The translations under genes and the position numbers were made by a program. Positions 8,818 through 17,788 of a DNA stretch of 47,677 nt are shown here, one piece after another (position 1 is the stretch's first letter; each line of letters opens with the position of its first letter). Location: contig JAHEAO010000022.1 of the NCBI GenBank assembly GCA_024642725.1, positions 1 through 47,677 on the forward strand, given 5' to 3'. The stretch comes from Paracoccaceae bacterium. Its GTDB lineage: Bacteria > Pseudomonadota > Alphaproteobacteria > Rhodobacterales > Rhodobacteraceae. The notes under the pieces are model-generated. The model did no database searches. It was not told where the DNA came from and worked only from the letters and a program-made list of their open reading frames with translations.

Positions 8818-9976
8818 GGACTGGCGGGCGGGGGGCTTTGGCCTTTACCTGCATTGGCCGTTTTGCCAGGCAAAGTGCCCCTATTGTGATTTCAATTCCC
8901 ATGTCGCCGCCTCGATCGATCAGTCGCGCTGGCAGAAAGCCTATCTTTCAGAGATCAGCAGGATCGGCGAGGAAACAAAAGGCCGTGTGTTAGACACGGT
9001 TTTCTTTGGCGGCGGCACACCCAGCCTGATGGAGCCCGATCTCGTCGCCGCGATTCTTGAAAAGGTGCGCACGACCTGGCCGACCTCGAATTCCTTCGAG
9101 GTCACTTTGGAGGCCAACCCGACGTCTGTCGAGGCCGGGCGGTTCCGGGGCTATCACGCAGCGGGCGTCAACCGGCTGTCGATGGGGATTCAGGCGTTGA
9201 ACGACGCCGACCTCAAGGCGCTTGGCCGCCTGCATTCTGTCGCGGAGGGTCGGGCGGCATTTGATCTTGCGCGCGATACCTTCGACCGCATCAGTTTTGA
9301 TCTGATCTATGCACGTCAGGATCAGGGCGTCGATGACTGGCGCGCCGAATTGCGCGAAGCCTTGTCGATGGCCGCCGATCACCTGTCGCTCTACCAGCTG
9401 ACGATCGAAGAGGGCACGGCCTTTGGCGACCGCTTTGCGCGCGGCAAGCTGCCGGGCCTGCCGATTGAGGACAGCGCCGCGGATATGTATTTCGCGACGC
9501 AGGAGATCTGCGAGGCGGCCGGGTTGCCCGGCTATGAGATTTCGAATCATGCCCGTCTCGGCTTCGAATCCCGGCACAACCTGATCTATTGGAATGCTGG
9601 CGATTATATCGGCATCGGCCCCGGTGCGCATGGGCGATTGACCCTGAAGGGCGCACGGCTCGCGACGGACACGCCGAAACAGCCCGGGCGATGGCTGCAA
9701 ATGGTCGAAGCCGAAGGGTCCGGAGAACTGCCGAGAGAGATCCTGGCAATTCAGGATCAAGCCATGGAATTCCTGATGATGGGCCTTCGCCTGCGCGAAG
9801 GCATTTCCATGGCGCGTCTCGAAGGCTTTGGCGAGAGCGCTGTTTTAGTTAAGAAAATCAATGACTTGATTGAACTTGGAATGCTCAAGCGCAGCGGCGA
9901 TCAACTGCATACCACGGCTGATGGGCGCCCGTTGCTGAATGCCGTCCTGTCAGACCTCTACGCCGCTTTCACCTGA
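8807..9976 (+). CDS. hemW: Radical SAM heme chaperone HemW (coproporphyrinogen III oxidase-like)
   Basis: HemW is a radical-SAM protein that binds heme and is thought to deliver it to respiratory enzymes. Older annotation calls it oxygen-independent coproporphyrinogen oxidase. The iron-sulfur motif is CQAKCPYC (CxxxCxxC), close to the N-terminus after GGFGLYLHWPF, followed by FFGGGTPSL. It has a single CxxxCxxC run without the extra Cys typical of true HemN. The TTG at 8807 is the only sensible start: it gives MRAEDWRAGGFGLYLHWPF and overlaps the rdgB stop. 389 residues. The end overlaps convergent parB by 8 bp. Confidence 0.9.
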   Translation: MRAEDWRAGGFGLYLHWPFCQAKCPYCDFNSHVAASIDQSRWQKAYLSEISRIGEETKGRVLDTVFFGGGTPSLMEPDLVAAILEKVRTTWPTSNSFEVTLEANPTSVEAGRFRGYHAAGVNRLSMGIQALNDADLKALGRLHSVAEGRAAFDLARDTFDRISFDLIYARQDQGVDDWRAELREALSMAADHLSLYQLTIEEGTAFGDRFARGKLPGLPIEDSAADMYFATQEICEAAGLPGYEISNHARLGFESRHNLIYWNAGDYIGIGPGAHGRLTLKGARLATDTPKQPGRWLQMVEAEGSGELPREILAIQDQAMEFLMMGLRLREGISMARLEGFGESAVLVKKINDLIELGMLKRSGDQLHTTADGRPLLNAVLSDLYAAFT

Positions 9977-10877
9977 AAACGTTGCGGTCCGCGGCTGACA
10001 GGATTCGGCAGATCTCGTCCAACTCGTCCATGTCCTTGTAGCGGATCGTCACCTGCCCGCTTTCCTGACCGACGGGCTGGTTGATCTCGACCTTCATTTT
10101 CAGGTTGGCGGACAGGTCCTGTTCCAATGCGACGGTGTCGGCATCCTTGCCCTGCGGCCGTGCGGCCGGTTTCGGCTTCGCGGCGCCCGGCCCTTTGGCA
10201 AGCTGCTCTGTCTCGCGGACCGACAGGCCCTTCGCAACAACCTGACGCGCGAGTTCCGACGGGTTTTGCGTAGTGATCAGTGCCCGGGCATGTCCCGCGC
10301 TGAGCTCGCCCGACCGCACCATGTCCAACACATCGTCCGGAAGCTGCAATAGCCGCATCAGATTGGCGATGTGGCTGCGGCTTTTCGAAAGTGCCTCGGC
10401 GAGTTTTTCCTGCGTGTGGCCGAACCGGTCCATAAGCTGCCGATAGCCTGCGGCTTCTTCCACCGGATTCAGATCGGCGCGCTGGATATTCTCGATGATC
10501 GCGATTTCGAGGACTTCGGTATCGCTGTAGTCGCGGATCAGGACGGGCAGTTGATGCAGCTGCGCCATTTGTGCCGCGCGCCAGCGGCGTTCGCCGGCGA
10601 CAATCTCGTAATGTTCTGATTTCTTTGGATTAATTCTAACAATAAGTGGCTGAAGAACGCCCTTTTCACGAATCGAGGCGGCGAGCTCTTCCAGATCTTC
10701 GGGCCGGAACAGGCGGCGCGGCTGGTCGGGGTTCGCATCGATTTTTTCGATCGGAATGAACATATCGCCGCGCCTGCGTGCGGGCTCTTCGGTCGGCTGA
10801 TGCGCCGGGGCGACGTCCGCCATCAACGCGCTTAATCCGCGCCCCAAGCCGCGTCTTGGCTGTGCCTTGTCTGCCAT
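9969..10877 (-). CDS. parB: Chromosome partitioning protein ParB
   Basis: ParB binds parS, spreads as a CTP-dependent clamp and is moved by ParA to segregate origins. The 302-residue protein has the basic N-terminus RRGLGRGLSALM (ParA-stimulating), the CTP-binding ParB/Srx domain with GVLQPLIVR and VAGERRWRAA (the GERRxR motif), then the helix-turn-helix TQEKLAEALSKSRSHIANLMRL, a linker rich in Pro/Ala/Lys and a C-terminal dimerisation domain. It follows parA by 17 bp, with a purine-rich ribosome site. Two perfect parS sites lie about 1.4 and 3.3 kb upstream in the same operon. Confidence 0.97.
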   Translation of the reverse strand: MADKAQPRRGLGRGLSALMADVAPAHQPTEEPARRRGDMFIPIEKIDANPDQPRRLFRPEDLEELAASIREKGVLQPLIVRINPKKSEHYEIVAGERRWRAAQMAQLHQLPVLIRDYSDTEVLEIAIIENIQRADLNPVEEAAGYRQLMDRFGHTQEKLAEALSKSRSHIANLMRLLQLPDDVLDMVRSGELSAGHARALITTQNPSELARQVVAKGLSVRETEQLAKGPGAAKPKPAARPQGKDADTVALEQDLSANLKMKVEINQPVGQESGQVTIRYKDMDELDEICRILSAADRNVFR

Positions 10878-10894
10878 GTCTTGCCCCCGTTTCT

Positions 10895-11701
10895 TCAGGC
10901 CGCGTGGCCGTGCCTGACTATCATTTCCGTCGCCAGATCCCGATAGGCGGCGCTGCCCTTGGACAACGTATCATATTCCAGAACCGGCACGGCAAAGGAT
11001 GGCGCCTCGCTGATCCGCACGTTGCGCGGCACCACAGTCCGGAACACCAGATCGCCCAGGTTGTCCCTTGCATCCGCTTCCACCTGCAGCGACAGGTTGT
11101 TGCGCTTGTCATACATGGTCAGCACGACACCTTCGATTCGCAACCCCGGGTTGGCCGACTGACGGACCTCGCGAATCGTCAGCATCAGCTGCGAAAGGCC
11201 TTCCAGCGCATAAAACTCGCTTTGCAGCGGCACGAGAACGGAATGCGCCGCGACCATGGCGTTCACGGTCAGGAGGCTTAATGACGGCGGGCAATCGATC
11301 AGCACGTAATCCAGTTCAAACTTGTCGATGGCCGGCTGTCGCAGTGCGTCATGCAGCAGGAAGCTCCGCTTTTCATTCGCCACAAGTTCGATATCGGCCG
11401 AGCTCAGGTCGGTCGTCGCCGGGGCGATCCACAGCCCATCAATCGCGGTTGCCTTTACCACATCTTGAAGCGGCGCATCGTCCAGCAACAAGTCATAGGT
11501 CGTCAGCCCTCGCTTTGCCGCATCGAGGCCAAGACCGGTAGAGGCGTTCCCCTGCGGATCGAGATCGACAAGGAGCACGTTGAAGCCTTGTTCGGTCAGC
11601 GCCGCACCCAGATTGATGGTGGTCGTGGTCTTGCCGACGCCGCCTTTCTGGTTGGCGACGGCTATGATTTTGGGGCCGGGAGGCCGGGTAGGGTCAAGCA
11701 C
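10895..11701 (-). CDS. parA: Chromosome partitioning ATPase ParA
   Basis: ParA is the Walker-type ATPase that forms a nucleoid-bound gradient pulling ParB-parS complexes. The deviant Walker A motif is KGGVGKTTTTINLG, with LLVDLDPQGNAS and DYVLIDCPPSLSLL following. The frame is open 84 bases further upstream inside rsmG. I chose GTG at 11701 (268 residues, [18 protein letters not shown]) because it has GGAG nine bases upstream, overlaps the rsmG stop by only 8 bases and fits the family's usual N-terminal length. An ATG at 11740 is the main alternative. Confidence 0.95.
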   Translation of the reverse strand: MLDPTRPPGPKIIAVANQKGGVGKTTTTINLGAALTEQGFNVLLVDLDPQGNASTGLGLDAAKRGLTTYDLLLDDAPLQDVVKATAIDGLWIAPATTDLSSADIELVANEKRSFLLHDALRQPAIDKFELDYVLIDCPPSLSLLTVNAMVAAHSVLVPLQSEFYALEGLSQLMLTIREVRQSANPGLRIEGVVLTMYDKRNNLSLQVEADARDNLGDLVFRTVVPRNVRISEAPSFAVPVLEYDTLSKGSAAYRDLATEMIVRHGHAA

Positions 11702-12329
11702 GCCTGATATCTCCAAGGCTAAGGACAACGCCAGCGCCATCGGTACTGCTTGGGTATTCTTCGCTCTGAAACGTCCATGTTTCAAGCGCTTCTTCGACCT
11801 CGGCGCGGAAAGATGCGCCTTTCAGGAAAAGCGCTTGGCCGTTCGGGTTCAGGTGCCGTTCAGCATGCACGAGCAACTGGGGCAGCGGTGCCAGCGCTCG
11901 GGCCGAAAGCACATCGGCGCGCATCGGCCGGACCGTTTCAATCCGTTCAGAGAGAACCGTCACCGGAACGTCGGTCTCCCGCGAAACGCTGCGCAGGAAG
12001 GTTGCCTTGCGGTTGTCGCTCTCGACGAAGGTAAAGCGGAGGTCCGGTGCTGTCTCTCTCGCCAGAATCGCGCAGATCATTCCGGGAAAGCCTCCGCCAG
12101 TTCCGATATCCACCCAATGGCCCTTGCGGACTTTGGAGAGGGCGAAGATCTGCGCTGAATCGCGGAAATGGCGGTCCCACAGGTCCGGCAGGCTGGATTT
12201 GGACACGAGATTGATGGCCGGATTCCATTTTTCCAGAAGCGCCGCATAGCGGTCGAGTCGCGAAATTGTTTCACGTGAAACATCGAATTCCGCAAGAAAC
12301 CGCGCACGGCCGGGCGAATCAAGCGTCAT
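11694..12329 (-). CDS. rsmG: 16S rRNA m7G527 methyltransferase RsmG (GidB)
   Basis: RsmG methylates N7 of G527 in 16S rRNA, the site linked to streptomycin sensitivity. The SAM-binding motif [12 protein letters not shown] and the preceding WDRHFRDS (usual H-hDS) are clear; 211 residues. The codons for D-V-S-R-E-T near the N-terminus form a perfect parS site. The start ATG overlaps the mnmG stop (ATGA). Gene order mnmG-rsmG-parA-parB is widespread near bacterial origins. Confidence 0.96.
   Translation of the reverse strand: MTLDSPGRARFLAEFDVSRETISRLDRYAALLEKWNPAINLVSKSSLPDLWDRHFRDSAQIFALSKVRKGHWVDIGTGGGFPGMICAILARETAPDLRFTFVESDNRKATFLRSVSRETDVPVTVLSERIETVRPMRADVLSARALAPLPQLLVHAERHLNPNGQALFLKGASFRAEVEEALETWTFQSEEYPSSTDGAGVVLSLGDIRRA
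11974..11987. other. Degenerate parS-like sequence in rsmG
   Basis: On the minus strand GTTTCGCGGGAGAC matches the 14-bp parS core GTTTCACGTGAAAC at 11 of 14 positions. Like the perfect site in the same gene, it encodes V-S-R-E-T. It may be chance or weak ParB binding. Confidence 0.25.
12267..12282. other. parS centromere site (in rsmG)
   Basis: TGTTTCACGTGAAACA, a perfect 16-bp palindrome identical to the consensus bacterial parS. It lies inside the rsmG coding region, about 5.2 kb from the proposed origin and 1.4 kb upstream of parB. It should be a ParB loading site. Confidence 0.9.
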
Positions 12330-14194
12330 GCGCTGCGCTTGCGATCGGATTGTCGCAACTTGGCGAGAAGCAAGGTAAGCGCCGCCGGCGTCATTCCTTC
12401 AACCCGGGCCGCCGCCGCGAGCGTCGGGGGCCGGGCCCGGCTCAGCTTCACCGACAACTCGTTGGACAGGCCTTGAAGCGCGGTAAAGTCGAAACCTTCC
12501 GGAATCACCTGGGCCTCATCGCGCTTGAGCGCCTCGGCATCCCGGCCCTGCCGGTCTATGTAGTTGGCATAGAGCGCGTCGCACCATATCTGGTGGCGAA
12601 TCTCGGTCTTTATGTCAGCAAGATCGGGTTGGATATCGATCAGGTTATCAAAGCTGATGTCCGGAAAAGCCAGGAGTTGCAGGCCGTTTCGACGGACACC
12701 GTCAGCGCTGACCTTTATGCCATGCGTTGCGATTTCACCCGGTGTCAGGCTGATCCGTGCCAGCCGCGACTTGGCTTTGCCCAGAGCGTCGACCTTGTCC
12801 TCAAACGCGCGGCAGCGCGTCTGCCCAATGCACCCCAGATCGATCCCGATAGGGGTCAGCCGCTGATCGGCATTATCGGCCCGGAGCGACAGCCGAAATT
12901 CGGCGCGTGAGGTGAACATGCGGTACGGTTCGGTCACGCCGCGGGAAATCAGGTCGTCCACCATCACCCCGATGTAAGACGACGAGCGGCTGAACACCGC
13001 GGCGTCGCGCCCCAAAACGGCAAGCGCGGCATTGAGACCTGCGACCAGCCCTTGCGCCGCGGCTTCTTCATAACCTGTCGTGCCATTGATCTGGCCAGCG
13101 AGATAAAGCCCCGGAACGTCCCGAAGCTGAAGAGTTGGCCCCAGCGCGCGGGGATCGACATAATCGTATTCGATGGCGTAACCCGGTTGGAGAATACGCG
13201 CGCGCTCTAGGCCTTCAATGGAATGCACATAAGCTTCCTGGGCGTCCTCGGGCAGAGAGGTCGAGATGCCGTTCGGGTAGATCGTATCGTCATCAAGTCC
13301 TTCTGGCTCAAGGAAAATCTGATGCGACGTCTTGTCAGCAAAGCGCACAACCTTGTCTTCAATCGACGGGCAATACCGTGGTCCGACGCCATCAATATGG
13401 CCACCGTACATGGCAGACCTGTCGAGGTTCTCGCGAATGATGTCATGCGTCCGCTCATTGGTATGCGTGACGCCACAGCTGACCTGCCGGGCTGTTGGGC
13501 CATTTGACAGAAAAGAAAACAACACCGGATCCTCGTCGCCCGGCTGCTCTTGCAAAATATCCCAATTGATCGTCTTGCCATCCAGTCGCGGTGGCGTCCC
13601 GGTCTTCAGGCGCCCAAGGGGCAGGCCAAAGCTGTCGATCCGCTCTGCAAGCTTGACAGAGGGCTTGTCACCGATCCGTCCGCCGGGACGCGAAATGTCG
13701 CCGATATGGATGACCCCACGCAGAAAGGTGCCCGTCGTCAGCACGACAGCGCCCGCGCGAATCTCGGACCCGTCCGCAAGCACGAGTCCGGTCACGGCAC
13801 TGCCGTTCATCAGGAAATCCGTGGCCTCGCCTTCGATGACGATGATATTCGGCTGCTTCGCAATTTCTTCCTGCATCGCAAGGCGATAGAGCTTGCGGTC
13901 GGCTTGGGCGCGGGGCCCCTGAACCGCTGGCCCCTTGCGTCGATTGAGCAGGCGGAACTGGATTCCGGCGCGGTCGGCAACCCGGCCCATAACACCGTCC
14001 AAGGCATCCACCTCGCGCACCAGATGACCTTTGCCAAGGCCGCCAATGGCCGGATTGCAGGACATGACCCCGATGCCGTCAAACCGTAGCGTGACCAATG
14101 CCGTTCGCGCACCGAGACGCGCCGCAGCATGCGCAGCGTCGGACCCGGCATGCCCGCCGCCGACCACGATAACATCGAAATCCGTATGTTTCAC
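12326..14194 (-). CDS. mnmG: tRNA uridine 5-carboxymethylaminomethyl modification enzyme MnmG (GidA)
   Basis: MnmG, a flavoprotein, works with MnmE to build the cmnm5 group on wobble uridine 34 of certain tRNAs. The FAD-binding [15 protein letters not shown] is at the N-terminus; [21 protein letters not shown] and the C-terminal helical domain are intact. I prefer GTG at 14194 (622 residues, [14 protein letters not shown]) because AAGGAG lies eight bases upstream. The GTG at 14203 sits directly against that ribosome site. Either way the start codon is inside a parS palindrome. Starts 12 bp after the mnmE stop; its own stop overlaps the rsmG start. Confidence 0.95.
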   Translation of the reverse strand: MKHTDFDVIVVGGGHAGSDAAHAAARLGARTALVTLRFDGIGVMSCNPAIGGLGKGHLVREVDALDGVMGRVADRAGIQFRLLNRRKGPAVQGPRAQADRKLYRLAMQEEIAKQPNIIVIEGEATDFLMNGSAVTGLVLADGSEIRAGAVVLTTGTFLRGVIHIGDISRPGGRIGDKPSVKLAERIDSFGLPLGRLKTGTPPRLDGKTINWDILQEQPGDEDPVLFSFLSNGPTARQVSCGVTHTNERTHDIIRENLDRSAMYGGHIDGVGPRYCPSIEDKVVRFADKTSHQIFLEPEGLDDDTIYPNGISTSLPEDAQEAYVHSIEGLERARILQPGYAIEYDYVDPRALGPTLQLRDVPGLYLAGQINGTTGYEEAAAQGLVAGLNAALAVLGRDAAVFSRSSSYIGVMVDDLISRGVTEPYRMFTSRAEFRLSLRADNADQRLTPIGIDLGCIGQTRCRAFEDKVDALGKAKSRLARISLTPGEIATHGIKVSADGVRRNGLQLLAFPDISFDNLIDIQPDLADIKTEIRHQIWCDALYANYIDRQGRDAEALKRDEAQVIPEGFDFTALQGLSNELSVKLSRARPPTLAAAARVEGMTPAALTLLLAKLRQSDRKRSA

Positions 14195-14202
14195 GTGAAA
14201 CA
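14187..14202. other. parS centromere site (over mnmG start codon)
   Basis: A second exact TGTTTCACGTGAAACA, 1.92 kb from the first and about 3.2 kb from the proposed origin. The central CACGTG contains the preferred mnmG GTG start on the minus strand, so a single 16-bp element serves as centromere and translation start. Confidence 0.9.
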
Positions 14203-14206
14203 CTCC

Positions 14207-15493
14207 TTACTTGCCGATGCAGAAACTGGCGAAAATCTCGTCCAACAGGTCTTCTACGTCGACACGACCGACCAGAGAATCAAGTGCCCGGATCGCCGTT
14301 CGCAGGTCTTCGGCGGCAAGTTCCGCATTCTCTGCGCCGTTCCTTATCTGATTCCGCCCGGAATCCAAAGCACCGACGGCCCGGATCATCGCGGTGCGAT
14401 GTCGTTCCCGTGTTGCTATGCCTGCCTGGCTGGCCCGGCTCGCAAGCGTATCGGTCATCCGGTCCACCAGTTCTGAAACACCGGCGCCGGTTTTGCCGGA
14501 GACGGAGGGGCCGTCGCCTGAATGCAAATCCGCCTTGGCGCGCAGGACAATGTCACCAGGGGCAGGGGTGATATCCTCGGGAAGAGCATCCTCGACGAGA
14601 AACACGCGGAGGTCAGCCAGACGTGCCCGCTCCAAGGCGCGCCGAATACCGATCACCTCGACCGTGTCATCGCTCGCACGAAGACCCGCCGTGTCCAGCA
14701 CCGTGACAGGCAAGCCGTGAAGATCCATCCGGACCTCAATAACGTCGCGCGTCGTCCCCGCGACCTCTGACGTGATCGCCGCCTCGCGCCCCGCCAGCGC
14801 ATTCAACAAAGTCGACTTCCCGACATTCGGAGCTCCGATGATCGCGACTTCAAAACCGTCGCGAATACGTTCGGCCGCGCGGGTCGCTTCGATCTCAGAA
14901 ACCAGTTCCAAGGACACGGAATCGATCAGGTCCAACACTTCCGGCCCGACATCGACGGGCACGTCTTCGTCCGCGAAATCAATTGTTGCTTCCAGAAGGG
15001 CAGCGGCGCGGATCAGCCTGACCCGCCAGCCCTCGGCGCGCCGCCCCAACGCACCAGAGAACACCCGAAGCGCCTGCTTGCGCTGCGCCTCGGTCTCGGC
15101 GTCGATCAGGTCGGCAAGGCCCTCGATCTGCGCGAGGTCGAGCCGCCCGTTTTCCAGAGCACGGCGGGTGAATTCGCCGGGCTCCGCAAGGCGCAGATCG
15201 GGCATCTCTCCGAGGGCCCGAAGGACGGCGGCGACTGTGGCGGAACTCCCGTGCAGGTGCAGTTCGACAACATCCTCGCCGGTGAAACTGTGGCCGGAGG
15301 CAAAACAAACCACCAGCGCCTCATCAAGGTGATCGCCGCCCGACTCCCGCAGGATGCGCAGTCCCGTCATCCGGGGCGCCGGTAACTCTCCGGCCAGCGC
15401 AACGCCAGCCGAAAACGCAGATGGTCCGGTAATCCGGACCACCGCCACGCCAGCCTTGCCGCGCGCCGATGCTAGGGCGAAAATCGTATCCAT
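14207..15493 (-). CDS. mnmE: tRNA modification GTPase MnmE (TrmE)
   Basis: MnmE is the GTPase partner of MnmG in wobble-uridine modification of tRNA. The 428-residue protein has the N-terminal formyl-THF-binding domain ([36 protein letters not shown]), an inserted G domain with G1 [10 protein letters not shown]2 TTRD and G3 DTAG, and ends with the invariant CIGK, whose Cys is essential in the family. It follows rho after a 32-bp spacer holding an AT-rich inverted repeat and starts the mnmE-mnmG-rsmG-parA-parB run. Confidence 0.97.
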   Translation of the reverse strand: MDTIFALASARGKAGVAVVRITGPSAFSAGVALAGELPAPRMTGLRILRESGGDHLDEALVVCFASGHSFTGEDVVELHLHGSSATVAAVLRALGEMPDLRLAEPGEFTRRALENGRLDLAQIEGLADLIDAETEAQRKQALRVFSGALGRRAEGWRVRLIRAAALLEATIDFADEDVPVDVGPEVLDLIDSVSLELVSEIEATRAAERIRDGFEVAIIGAPNVGKSTLLNALAGREAAITSEVAGTTRDVIEVRMDLHGLPVTVLDTAGLRASDDTVEVIGIRRALERARLADLRVFLVEDALPEDITPAPGDIVLRAKADLHSGDGPSVSGKTGAGVSELVDRMTDTLASRASQAGIATRERHRTAMIRAVGALDSGRNQIRNGAENAELAAEDLRTAIRALDSLVGRVDVEDLLDEIFASFCIGK

Positions 15494-15499
15494 ATCAGT

Positions 15500-15529
15500 C
15501 TAACCAATTGTTTTTTAACAATAAGTTAG
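15500..15529. repeat. AT-rich inverted repeat between rho and mnmE
   Basis: CTAAC (15500-15504) pairs with GTTAG (15525-15529), and inside it TTGTT (15508-15512) pairs with AACAA (15517-15521) around TTTT. The element covers the rho stop codon. Its low G+C makes it a poor intrinsic terminator; it may be an RNA processing site or part of the mnmE promoter. Confidence 0.4.
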
Positions 15530-16797
15530 GTGTTCATTGAATCGAAGAAATCAGAATTGGACTTTGTCTGCTTGAGCTTCGACAGAAGGAATTCAATCGC
15601 ATCCGTTGTCCCCATCGGGTTGAGGATCCGGCGCAGGACATAGGTCTTCTGCAGGTCGCCCTTGTCCACCAGCAGTTCCTCTTTCCGCGTACCGGACTTG
15701 AGGATGTCGATGGCCGGGAAGACGCGCTTGTCGGCGATCTTGCGATCCAGGACGATTTCCGAGTTACCGGTGCCCTTGAATTCTTCGAAGATCACTTCGT
15801 CCATCCGGCTTCCGGTGTCGATCAGCGCGGTCGCGATGATGGTCAGCGAACCGCCTTCTTCGATATTCCGCGCCGCACCAAAGAACCTTTTGGGGCGCTG
15901 CAGAGCGTTGGCGTCGACACCGCCGGTCAGGACCTTGCCCGAGGATGGGACGACCGTGTTGAAGGCGCGGCCAAGGCGTGTGATCGAATCCAGCAGGATG
16001 ACCACGTCGCGCTTGTGCTCGACAAGGCGCTTGGCCTTTTCTATGACCATCTCGGCCACCGCAACGTGGCGCGTCGCAGGTTCGTCAAAGGTCGAGGAGA
16101 CAACCTCACCCTTCACCGATCGCTGCATGTCGGTGACTTCCTCGGGGCGTTCATCAATCAGAAGAACGATCAGGTAGCATTCCGGGTGGTTCTTTTCGAT
16201 CGAGTTGGCGATGTTCTGCAGGATCACCGTCTTACCGGTCCGCGGCGGCGCAACGATCAGCGACCGCTGGCCCTTCCCAATGGGCGCGACCAGATCGATT
16301 ATCCGCGCGGTGCGGTCCTTGATCGTCGGATCCTCGATTTCCAGCTTGAAGCGTTCATCGGGATAGAGCGGCGTCAGGTTGTCGAAGTTGATCTTGTGGC
16401 GCGCTTTCTCGGGATCTTCGAAGTTGATCTGGCTGACCTTGGTGATCGCAAAGTAACGCTCGTTTTCGCCCGGCGCCTGAATGACACCTTCGACGGTATC
16501 GCCGGTGCGCAACGAATGCTGCCGGATCATGTCCGGCGAGACGTAGATATCGTCCGGACCGGGCAGGTAGTTCGCTTCGGGCGAGCGCAGGAAACCGAAT
16601 CCGTCCTGCAGAACTTCCAGAACACCGTCACCCGAAATTTCCCAGCCTTCCTCGGCGCGCTCCTTGAGGATGGCGAACATCATGTCGCCCTTGCGCATCG
16701 TCGAGGCATTCTCGATCTCGAGATCCTCAGCCATTGCCAGAAGATCTTTGGGAGTATGCGCTTTCAGATCGGCAAGGTTCAGGCGTTCTTGAGTCAT
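15526..16797 (-). CDS. rho: Transcription termination factor Rho
   Basis: Rho is the hexameric RNA helicase that ends untranslated transcripts. The 423-residue protein starts [12 protein letters not shown] and has the N-terminal cold-shock-like RNA-binding domain ([17 protein letters not shown]), the Walker A loop APPRTGKT, Walker [17 protein letters not shown] and the secondary RNA site around [15 protein letters not shown]. No large insertion is present. The longer upstream frame is ignored because the ATG at 16797 fits the family start. A 117-bp leader with two hairpins separates it from hemJ. Confidence 0.97.
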   Translation of the reverse strand: MTQERLNLADLKAHTPKDLLAMAEDLEIENASTMRKGDMMFAILKERAEEGWEISGDGVLEVLQDGFGFLRSPEANYLPGPDDIYVSPDMIRQHSLRTGDTVEGVIQAPGENERYFAITKVSQINFEDPEKARHKINFDNLTPLYPDERFKLEIEDPTIKDRTARIIDLVAPIGKGQRSLIVAPPRTGKTVILQNIANSIEKNHPECYLIVLLIDERPEEVTDMQRSVKGEVVSSTFDEPATRHVAVAEMVIEKAKRLVEHKRDVVILLDSITRLGRAFNTVVPSSGKVLTGGVDANALQRPKRFFGAARNIEEGGSLTIIATALIDTGSRMDEVIFEEFKGTGNSEIVLDRKIADKRVFPAIDILKSGTRKEELLVDKGDLQKTYVLRRILNPMGTTDAIEFLLSKLKQTKSNSDFFDSMNT

Positions 16798-16857
16798 GGG
16801 ATATATCCAGCGACCGGCATCAGTTCTGCGGGGTCTGATCAAAATGGGAATTCATCA

Positions 16858-16893
16858 CGGTCGGACGACCGCTGCGCGCTAGATAGGCGCAGC
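16858..16893 (-). promoter_or_regulatory. Two adjacent hairpins in the rho leader
   Basis: In the hemJ-rho gap, GCTGCGC (16871-16877) pairs with GCGCAGC (16887-16893), and CGGTC (16858-16862) pairs with GACCG (16867-16871). Neither is followed by a T run on the minus strand, so they look like leader structure rather than a terminator. rho genes are commonly autoregulated through their leaders; that use here is an inference. Confidence 0.35.
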
Positions 16894-16914
16894 ACAGGCC
16901 CGAGTCAACGTCGC

Positions 16915-17367
16915 TTAGAACGGTTGGGCGATGACAGAGACGACAATGATGATCAGCAGCACTGTCGGAACTTCGTTCATCAATCGGTACTGGCGGCCCG
17001 TCAAGGTATTCTTTCCCGACATGAAGTCCTTTCGGCGCAGACCCAGCCAGTGATGAAACCAGGTCAGCGTCAGGACCGAGGCCGCCTTCGTCCAAGGCCA
17101 GATTTCAGTCCAGTCGACGATGCCGGGGGTAAAGACCAACATCAATCCGAAGATCCATGTCGCAATCATCGCCGGGTTCATGATGGCACGCAGCAGCCGC
17201 CGTTCCATTGTCTGGAACAACGCATCGGTCGAGCTGCCCTTTTCGATCGCTTCAACATGGTAGACGAACAATCTGGGAAGATAGAAAATGCCCGCCATCC
17301 AGGCGATGACCGAGATCACGTGTAGGGACTTGGTCCAAGGATAGGCCGTGATAAGAAAGTCGGTCAT
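16915..17367 (-). CDS. hemJ: Protoporphyrinogen IX oxidase HemJ
   Basis: HemJ is the membrane enzyme that oxidises protoporphyrinogen IX to protoporphyrin IX in heme synthesis when HemG and HemY are absent. 150 residues with about four hydrophobic helices. The first contains the conserved KSLHVISVIAWMAGIFYLPRLF with its His and the following FVYH; later TWFHHWLGLRRKDF and the C-terminal RLMNEVPTVLLIIIVV complete the family pattern. It is the first gene left of the proposed replication origin and reads away from it. Confidence 0.92.
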   Translation of the reverse strand: MTDFLITAYPWTKSLHVISVIAWMAGIFYLPRLFVYHVEAIEKGSSTDALFQTMERRLLRAIMNPAMIATWIFGLMLVFTPGIVDWTEIWPWTKAASVLTLTWFHHWLGLRRKDFMSGKNTLTGRQYRLMNEVPTVLLIIIVVSVIAQPF

Positions 17368-17398
17368 TGCGTTTCTTCCCCGCCGTATGGCTGACCCC

Positions 17399-17435
17399 CC
17401 TTAAATAAAAATAAGTAAGAAAAGAAAAGATGATG
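17399..17435. other. AT-rich tract, candidate DNA unwinding element
   Basis: A run almost free of G+C on the hemJ side of the intergenic region, made of TTAAATAAAAATAAG followed by repeated A-rich GAAAA units. It contrasts sharply with the surrounding DNA and lies just before the first DnaA-box-like 9-mer. Confidence 0.55.
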
Positions 17436-17562
17436 TGTTTGTAGGGGCAGTGGACAATGTGGATTATCGAGTCATCACAAGAGTTACACACAGGACATTA
17501 ACCCTGTTGAAAGTTCAGGGAGAAATCATAACCTATCCACAATTCAGTGTTTTAACGTTTAT

Positions 17563-17575
17563 GATCAATAACTTA
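17563..17575 (+). promoter_or_regulatory. IHF-like binding site in oriC region
   Basis: GATCAATAACTTA matches the IHF consensus WATCAANNNNTTR except at the first position. It sits between the third and fourth DnaA-box-like sequences, a common arrangement for origin-bending IHF sites. Confidence 0.45.
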
Positions 17576-17788
17576 AAAACCTGAGCCTATGGATTGATTC
17601 AGTATGTCTCATCTAAGACTTCCAGGAATTGGACTATTCACAGACCGCGGACGATGCTTCTCCACCGTGGAGCCTTCGGCCCGAAAGATTGACAAGTCGG
17701 ACGGGATTGCGGGACACCCCGGATACTTGTCGCTTACTCACAAATCGCCCCATGGCATTCGGGCACAGACATCAACAAGGTTATCAAC

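Larger units (their letters stand above)
17368..17788. other. Proposed chromosome replication origin (oriC)
   Basis: The only long non-coding gap in the window (421 bp). It lies at the strand switch between leftward hemJ-rho-mnmE-mnmG-rsmG-parA-parB and rightward maf-aroE-coaE-dnaQ, an order shared with the Caulobacter origin region. It holds an A-rich unwinding-like tract, DnaA-box-like 9-mers at 17458-17466, 17484-17492, 17533-17541, 17634-17642, 17734-17742 and 17781-17789, an IHF-like site at 17563-17575 (one mismatch to WATCAANNNNTTR), and GANTC methylation sites at 17469 and 17596. No box is a perfect TTATCCACA, as is usual in alphaproteobacterial origins. Short reading frames here look spurious. 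Confidence 0.8.

Noticed and set aside
16015-17325. A 436-codon plus-strand frame
   Set aside because: Antisense to rho and hemJ, both secure.
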